From JAXHUA01 sp034189695 (GTDB lineage: Bacteria; Chloroflexota; Dehalococcoidia; E44-bin15): a DNA stretch of 8,972 bases. Below the pieces are notes generated by a model that did not search any database, had not been told where the DNA came from, and worked only from the letters and a program-made list of their open reading frames with translations. The stretch covers positions 1-8,972 of the forward strand of contig JAXHUA010000004.1 in assembly GCA_034189695.1 (NCBI GenBank), written 5' to 3'. Made by a program: the position numbers and the translations under genes. Below are positions 4,773 through 8,972 of this stretch, one piece after another; position 1 is the first letter of the stretch, and each line of letters begins with the position of its first letter.

Positions 4773-7690
4773 TAGTCCTGTCCCTGATACAAGCTGAAAG
4801 CTCTGACCATCTCCTCGCGTCCCGGCAGATGGAGTTCCGGGGGGACGGTCGTAAGTACTCGAAAGTCCTGCGGCGTTCCAGGGCAGATTGTCTGGAAGTC
4901 GCACTTGGAGCATTTGTCGGGATGCGGTCGCATTGGGAAATCCGAGCTGAGAATGCCGGAGACCGCCCATTCAATGTTGGCAAGAGCCGAATCCACCGCT
5001 TCCTGGGTGATCGGTACTTCGACCCGCTGGTTATCCTTGAGGAGGTGAACGCTGCCTGTTCTCGCGTTCCGCCCAAGAACCTGATCGGCCGCTCTGGCAT
5101 ACAATTGGACCTGCAGTGCGAGCTCGGTCCAATCGAGGTCGTCGTTCTCGCCCGGCGTTTCTCCGCCCTCCATCGTCTTGAAGTCGATGATCTCCGCCTG
5201 GAGTATGTTGCCTTCCTCGTCTTCGTGGAGCAGGAGATCAATCGAGCCCGTGATGACGCAGTTGGAGGCCGGGATCTCGAAAACAGCCTCTACCTGCCGC
5301 TCCCGCTCGAAGTCAGCACCGAACGATACCACGTAATCCTGACCGATCTGGACGGCTCGGTTTCTCGAATTCTCGTAGGCGCCGGGGCGGTTCACCGGAT
5401 CGCCGCTTTGAGGAACATGCTTCAAGTGAAAGGTGCCCAAGATGACCTGCTCCACCTCGTTACGGTCCGGCGGCGTGTCCGGGTGGAGTTCGTGAAGCTT
5501 CTCGATGGACGTGTGGACGGTCCGCCCGTAGCCGAACATCTCCGGTACGACCGGATTGAGACCGTAGCGTTCCCGGAACTGGTAGCCCTTCGGGCACTGG
5601 AGGTAGTACCGGATCTGGGTGAAGCTGGTCGGATAGTCTGGATCCTCGACCCTCCGGCGCGGCGTGGCCTGCGCGAGCCCTGCCGGGAGGCCCGCAGCAT
5701 TCTGAACCACCGCCGGATGCGCCGTGAGATGCAACGCGTAGGGGGATTGGCGGGCGGCCCGCTTCGCCAGAGGAAGATTCTGCGCTCCGCTTATGTGAAG
5801 ATAGCGCTCGGCACGTGTCACTGCAGTGTAAAAGAGCCTTATTTGCTCATCGTGAGTGCTCTGATACGCGCCGCGGTTGATAGCTGCAGTCATCACGCTA
5901 GACGGCAACCAACCTGAGTATTGCCTTCTTTTCTTTGGGAATCTGTGCGCTTCGACGTCGACGACGAATACGCACGGGAATTCGAGTCCTTTCATCTTGT
6001 GAACGGTGGAGACAGTGACGGCGTCCGGTCGCTGGAGCATATCGTCGGTTGAGACATCGTAACCGGTCTCGGCGGCGTTCTGCAGAAAGTTGAGAACTTC
6101 CGAAAATCGGTGCCCCGAATCCACGCTCATGTAGACGGTCTCGACATCCAGGATCATGCGGCTGAAAAGCCCGATATCGCGCATCACGTCGTCGCCGAAA
6201 TTGGCCCGGGCGATGTTGAAGGCTTCCAACAGGTCGTACACAAGTTGCTGCGGATACAGCCGGATTCTCGTCGAGCCTTGCGGACGATGAATGCGGCGGC
6301 TCCAATCGGTGAGTACACGTACCAGCTCATTGAAATCCGCGTCGGGAAACGCGGGAAGTACTTGGTTGTTGAAATGTCGCTGCACCGTGTTCCGGTCAAG
6401 CGGGGTATTGCGAAGGAGTTCAAAGGTGCTACGCAGAACCGACGTCTGCGGGCGTTCGAAGGGCCCGCCGCCGGACTGCAAACTGAATGGAATGTCAAGA
6501 TCCTGCAATGCTCCGGTGAATGCACCATGCCTTGGAGTGCCATCTTGTTCGGGCTCTCGCGTAGATTGCATCAACACCGCAAAATCAGCAGGAGTCAAAC
6601 CACGGATACTGCCGTTATCATCGTATGCGGTGCCCAGCAGATCGCTGATTCTACCCGCGACCCACTCGGCCTCGGCCGCGCGATCCGGAAACCACAGCAC
6701 CCTGAAGTCCTGAGGAGTCTGATTCGCGGAAGCCGTCGGATTCTTCGGAATCCGACTCGGCCCCAACATGGCGGCGGCGAAGGAGTCCGAAGCCTGTACA
6801 ATCGGTTCCGTGCTACGGAAGTTCTTTGACAAGGTGTGCACACTGCAGCCGGTGTATCGCTGCCGGAATTGCAGGATGTTGGTCACGTCGGCCCCGCGCC
6901 ATGCATAGATCGACTGGTCGTCGTCTCCTACCACGAAGAGGGTTTGGGAACGCCGGTGGAGCAGGCGAATCAATTCCTCCTGGCAGGGGTTGACGTCCTG
7001 GTATTCGTCCACCATGAGGTGACGCAAGCCTCCGACAGCGTTTTCCACTCCAGGCGCATTGCTGCGAGCCGCTTCAACCACGTCACGAATCATCAGCGAG
7101 AAATCGATGTACTGGTCCGCACGCAGACCCCCTTGGACCTGGGCAAGCAGACTACCGATGTCTGGGTCTTCAGCGGCGATAGCGTTGAAGTCAAGCAACT
7201 CATCGTTGGCGGTCTTCCACGCATCTGATACTTGCTTGATCGTGTCGAAATAGCTGTTGTTCCGCGCTCGGGCGCGGAAGCGCTGAAGGCCCAGCTGCTG
7301 GTAGCGTGAAATCAGATACAACTTCAGACGGTTCTCATCGAGCACATCGTACTGGCGGTACGTTACGTCCATGTAGCCCAGCACGCGCTGACAGTAGGCG
7401 TGGATTGTGCCAATATACATGGCGCCCATCACCGTAGGGTCAAGCCCCGCGGTGGTCAGGGCTTGAGAAACACGTCGTTTGATAGACTCGGCCGCCTTCT
7501 CGGTGAACGTGAAGGCGACGAGCCCTTCAGGCTGCTCATCCTCCGCGAGGAGCCTGGCGATCCGGTATGCCAGCGTCCTGGACTTGCCGGATCCGGCGCA
7601 TGCCAGACACAGCACCTCAGGTGCGGGATCCAACGCAGCGGCGTATTGCTCAGCGGTCAACTCGTTTCTCAAGACCGAATCGATGCTCAT
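4772..7690 (-). CDS. UvrD/PcrA-type SF1 helicase fused to Fe-S PD-(D/E)XK nuclease
   Basis: This 972-residue protein is the core of the operon. The helicase half has a Q-motif-like LTAEQ (11-15), Walker A ACAGSGKS (30-37, Lys36), FTEKAA (62-67), Walker B/motif II VDEYQD (227-232), GDDDQSIYAWRGAD (255-268), NFRST (290-294), TVHKMKGLEF (562-571) and motif VI YTAVTRAER (621-629). The C-terminal half (about 688-940) is a RecB/Cas4-type nuclease: SFTQIRYYLQCPKGYQFR (689-706), a His726 motif, Asp818 in ITGSIDLL, Asp836 and Lys838 in EIIDFKT, and Q860-x3-Y864. Cys699 plus Cys927-x2-Cys930-x5-Cys936 give the four [4Fe-4S] ligands seen in AddB, AdnA/B and Cas4. All key residues are present, so it should be an active ATP-dependent 3'-5' helicase with end- or strand-processing nuclease. 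It starts in ATGA overlap with the methyltransferase stop and ends overlapping vsr by one base. AdnA/B-like repair is the alternative to defence, but no partner subunit is present in the window. Confidence 0.95.
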   Translation of the reverse strand: MSIDSVLRNELTAEQYAAALDPAPEVLCLACAGSGKSRTLAYRIARLLAEDEQPEGLVAFTFTEKAAESIKRRVSQALTTAGLDPTVMGAMYIGTIHAYCQRVLGYMDVTYRQYDVLDENRLKLYLISRYQQLGLQRFRARARNNSYFDTIKQVSDAWKTANDELLDFNAIAAEDPDIGSLLAQVQGGLRADQYIDFSLMIRDVVEAARSNAPGVENAVGGLRHLMVDEYQDVNPCQEELIRLLHRRSQTLFVVGDDDQSIYAWRGADVTNILQFRQRYTGCSVHTLSKNFRSTEPIVQASDSFAAAMLGPSRIPKNPTASANQTPQDFRVLWFPDRAAEAEWVAGRISDLLGTAYDDNGSIRGLTPADFAVLMQSTREPEQDGTPRHGAFTGALQDLDIPFSLQSGGGPFERPQTSVLRSTFELLRNTPLDRNTVQRHFNNQVLPAFPDADFNELVRVLTDWSRRIHRPQGSTRIRLYPQQLVYDLLEAFNIARANFGDDVMRDIGLFSRMILDVETVYMSVDSGHRFSEVLNFLQNAAETGYDVSTDDMLQRPDAVTVSTVHKMKGLEFPCVFVVDVEAHRFPKKRRQYSGWLPSSVMTAAINRGAYQSTHDEQIRLFYTAVTRAERYLHISGAQNLPLAKRAARQSPYALHLTAHPAVVQNAAGLPAGLAQATPRRRVEDPDYPTSFTQIRYYLQCPKGYQFRERYGLNPVVPEMFGYGRTVHTSIEKLHELHPDTPPDRNEVEQVILGTFHLKHVPQSGDPVNRPGAYENSRNRAVQIGQDYVVSFGADFERERQVEAVFEIPASNCVITGSIDLLLHEDEEGNILQAEIIDFKTMEGGETPGENDDLDWTELALQVQLYARAADQVLGRNARTGSVHLLKDNQRVEVPITQEAVDSALANIEWAVSGILSSDFPMRPHPDKCSKCDFQTICPGTPQDFRVLTTVPPELHLPGREEMVRAFSLYQGQD

Positions 7691-8823
7691 GTCTGTTCGA
7701 GCCCTTCCTCTGATGATCGTGTGGCACCGTTTCTCTCCAGAGCGCGCCGGATGCTTCTGCCGTGGGCGGCGACGAACGGGGGCGGCAAAGCGTTGCCTAT
7801 CATCACGGCCACGGTGGACTTGTTGTCCGTCCTGAGGAACCTGTATCGGCGGGGAAACCCTTGGAGAAGCGCCGCCTCACGCATGGTAATCGCCCGGTCC
7901 TCCTCCGGATGTAGGAACCTCCCCTTGGAAGGGTTGAAGCACCCGCTGGTAATCGTCGGGGCCACATCATTCCAGGCCATGCGTCCGTAGACATCTTTGA
8001 ATCCGCTGCATCGCTTGTGGCACTCGAGCTGGAACTCCTCCGGCAGGTCTCTGCGGCTTCCACCGTCTTTCGGGATAAGCCTGATGATCTTCAGGACTCT
8101 CGGCGTTCGGTTCTCGGGCATATCATGCACGAGGTCCCCGCTTTGTCCCGCTTTCGGCAGGCCCTCGATGGCCTCCTTGACCGTCTTTTGTCTGCCGTTC
8201 CTTTCGGCGAATGGAATCTCCATACCCATGCCAGCCAGGTAGATCAGCCTGCGTCTTCGCTGCGGAACGCGATAATCAGCCGCATTCAAGACGCGGTGGT
8301 CACCAAGGTACCCGAGGTCTCTCATCCGGCTGCAGAATGTCGCGAACCGCTCGTCGTTCGCCAATCCGGGCACGTTTTCCATCATTACGGCTCGAGGGCG
8401 GAGCGCCTCCACGAAACGCTGGAATTCCTGCAGGAGCTCATTGCGCGGATCATCAACGCTGACGGCTCCGTTCAGGGTCCGAATCGTCGAAAACCCCTGG
8501 CATGGCGGGCATCCCGCCAAGAGGTCGAGTTCACCTTTTTTCAGGCCGATGGTTTCCAGCAGGTCCTGGGGGTCAAGTCGTCCGATATCCGTCTCCCACA
8601 CTGTGACATCCCTATGGTTGGCTTTGTAGGTCTCTACGGACAGCGGATCCATCTCCACTGCGCCCAGAACGCGAAATCCAGCTCCCTTCAAGCCTGTTGT
8701 CAATCCGCCGCAGCCGCAGAACAGATCAACGGCCGTTGGTTTGGCCTGACTGCTGGTTGAGCGCTTCCTGACTTGCTTCGACTGGGCTTTCACCGCAAGA
8801 ACTTCTGTTCGAATGGTCTCCAA
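7687..8823 (-). CDS. DNA (cytosine-5-)-methyltransferase
   Basis: This 378-residue (longest form) enzyme transfers methyl from AdoMet to C5 of cytosine. Motifs run in the canonical order: I AVDLFCGCGG (31-40), IV GCPPCQGFS (104-112, catalytic Cys108), VI ENVPG (149-153), VIII QRRRR (188-192), a target-recognition region of only about 90 residues (roughly 195-285), then NDVAPTITSG (285-294), MREAALLQGFP (314-324) and X MIGNALPPPF (341-350). All catalytic positions are intact. The recognition sequence cannot be read. The longest start is TTG at 8823, directly after an in-frame stop, with GAGG 6 bases upstream. The alternative is GTG at 8793 (368 residues), which gives a 4-base GTGA overlap with the preceding gene but has no clear ribosome site. 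The downstream helicase starts in ATGA overlap with its stop. Paired with vsr, it resembles dcm-vsr gene pairs; within this operon it is probably the self-marking component. Confidence 0.96.
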   Translation of the reverse strand: METIRTEVLAVKAQSKQVRKRSTSSQAKPTAVDLFCGCGGLTTGLKGAGFRVLGAVEMDPLSVETYKANHRDVTVWETDIGRLDPQDLLETIGLKKGELDLLAGCPPCQGFSTIRTLNGAVSVDDPRNELLQEFQRFVEALRPRAVMMENVPGLANDERFATFCSRMRDLGYLGDHRVLNAADYRVPQRRRRLIYLAGMGMEIPFAERNGRQKTVKEAIEGLPKAGQSGDLVHDMPENRTPRVLKIIRLIPKDGGSRRDLPEEFQLECHKRCSGFKDVYGRMAWNDVAPTITSGCFNPSKGRFLHPEEDRAITMREAALLQGFPRRYRFLRTDNKSTVAVMIGNALPPPFVAAHGRSIRRALERNGATRSSEEGLEQT

Positions 8824-8972
8824 TTAGCACCTCGAGAAGACTGCTCGCCAGCGCCCGTAGACAGCCTCTCCAAGATCCGGTTCAACTCCCCCACATCGTT
8901 GACTCCACTCTCGCGATACCAACACGAAGCGGTCAAGCACAAGAATCGGCTCTCTTGCACACCCGCGGCAAG
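8790..8972 (-). CDS. 3' end of an unidentified gene heading the operon
   Basis: Reading the minus strand from the window edge, 60 codons are open and end in TGA at 8792-8790. The frame has GC-rich third positions like its neighbours and gives a coherent peptide including LCLTASCWYRES and DVGELNRILERLSTG. It overlaps the methyltransferase by 34 bases if the TTG start is used, or by 4 (GTGA) if the GTG is used, repeating the overlap style of the other junctions. I do not recognise the family from this C-terminal piece, and the rest lies beyond the window. A second frame is also open over most of this stretch (ending TAA at 8824) but looks less protein-like. Being first in this operon, it may encode the missing sensor, specificity or nuclease subunit. 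Confidence 0.6.
   Translation of the reverse strand, partial: LAAGVQESRFLCLTASCWYRESGVNDVGELNRILERLSTGAGEQSSRGANWRPFEQKFLR

Noticed and set aside
4356..8972. DISARM or BREX defence system
   Set aside because: Only a 5mC methyltransferase would be shared with DISARM. The helicase here is UvrD-type, not the DrmA type, and no DrmB (DUF1998), DrmC (phospholipase D), PglX or PglZ gene is visible.
1..8972. CRISPR array or insertion sequence
   Set aside because: No regularly spaced direct repeats, no transposase motifs and no terminal inverted repeats were seen in the window. The Cas4-like nuclease domain is part of the helicase fusion and has no CRISPR context.

Overview
The window looks like bacterial chromosome of fairly high GC with densely packed genes. 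The left part is markedly GC-rich: one hand-counted 60-base line at 2041 is about 73% GC, against about 57% for one at 6121 on the right. The gene set on the left (a PatB/MalY-type aminotransferase, an old-yellow-enzyme oxidoreductase, a DUF1326 protein, a flavodoxin-fold reductase and a LarC-like remnant) suits an environmental bacterium, possibly Chloroflexota or another soil/sediment lineage. That taxonomic guess is weak because no phylogenetic marker is present.

Left half (1-4000), ordinary accessory metabolism. At the left edge a plus-strand fragment matches the middle of LarC (nickel-pincer cofactor nickel insertion) and then loses similarity abruptly. Next come two minus-strand genes that form an operon: an FMN ene-reductase-like protein (1401-2507) followed 3 bases later by a fold-type I PLP enzyme (240-1397). 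A divergent gene for a DUF1326 protein (2765-3352) starts on the other side of a 257-base intergenic region. That region holds a recognisable promoter for each direction and a 16-base palindrome. A convergent minus-strand gene for an NADPH-dependent FMN-reductase/iron-sulfur flavoprotein-like enzyme (3402-3962) follows.

Boundary (4090-4112). The minus strand carries an exact tRNA 3' end (T-loop, 3' T-stem strand, 7-base acceptor strand, discriminator, CCA) with no tRNA body in front of it. This is what integrative elements leave at their far end after inserting into a tRNA gene. Its orientation predicts that the element lies to the right.

Right half (4356-8972), a DNA-modification/defence operon on the minus strand. 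In transcription order it holds an unidentified gene (only its last 60 codons are in the window), a DNA cytosine-5 methyltransferase, a 972-residue UvrD-type helicase fused to a Cas4/AddB-like iron-sulfur PD-(D/E)XK nuclease, and a Vsr-family endonuclease. The junctions overlap tightly: ATGA between methyltransferase and helicase, TAATG between helicase and vsr, and a possible GTGA between the unknown gene and the methyltransferase. Translation is therefore probably coupled. My reading is that the methyltransferase marks self DNA while the helicase-nuclease and Vsr-like nuclease act on unmarked or damaged DNA, as a restriction-like system carried on a tRNA-targeted island. The component genes are sure from motifs; the joint function and the island are inference.
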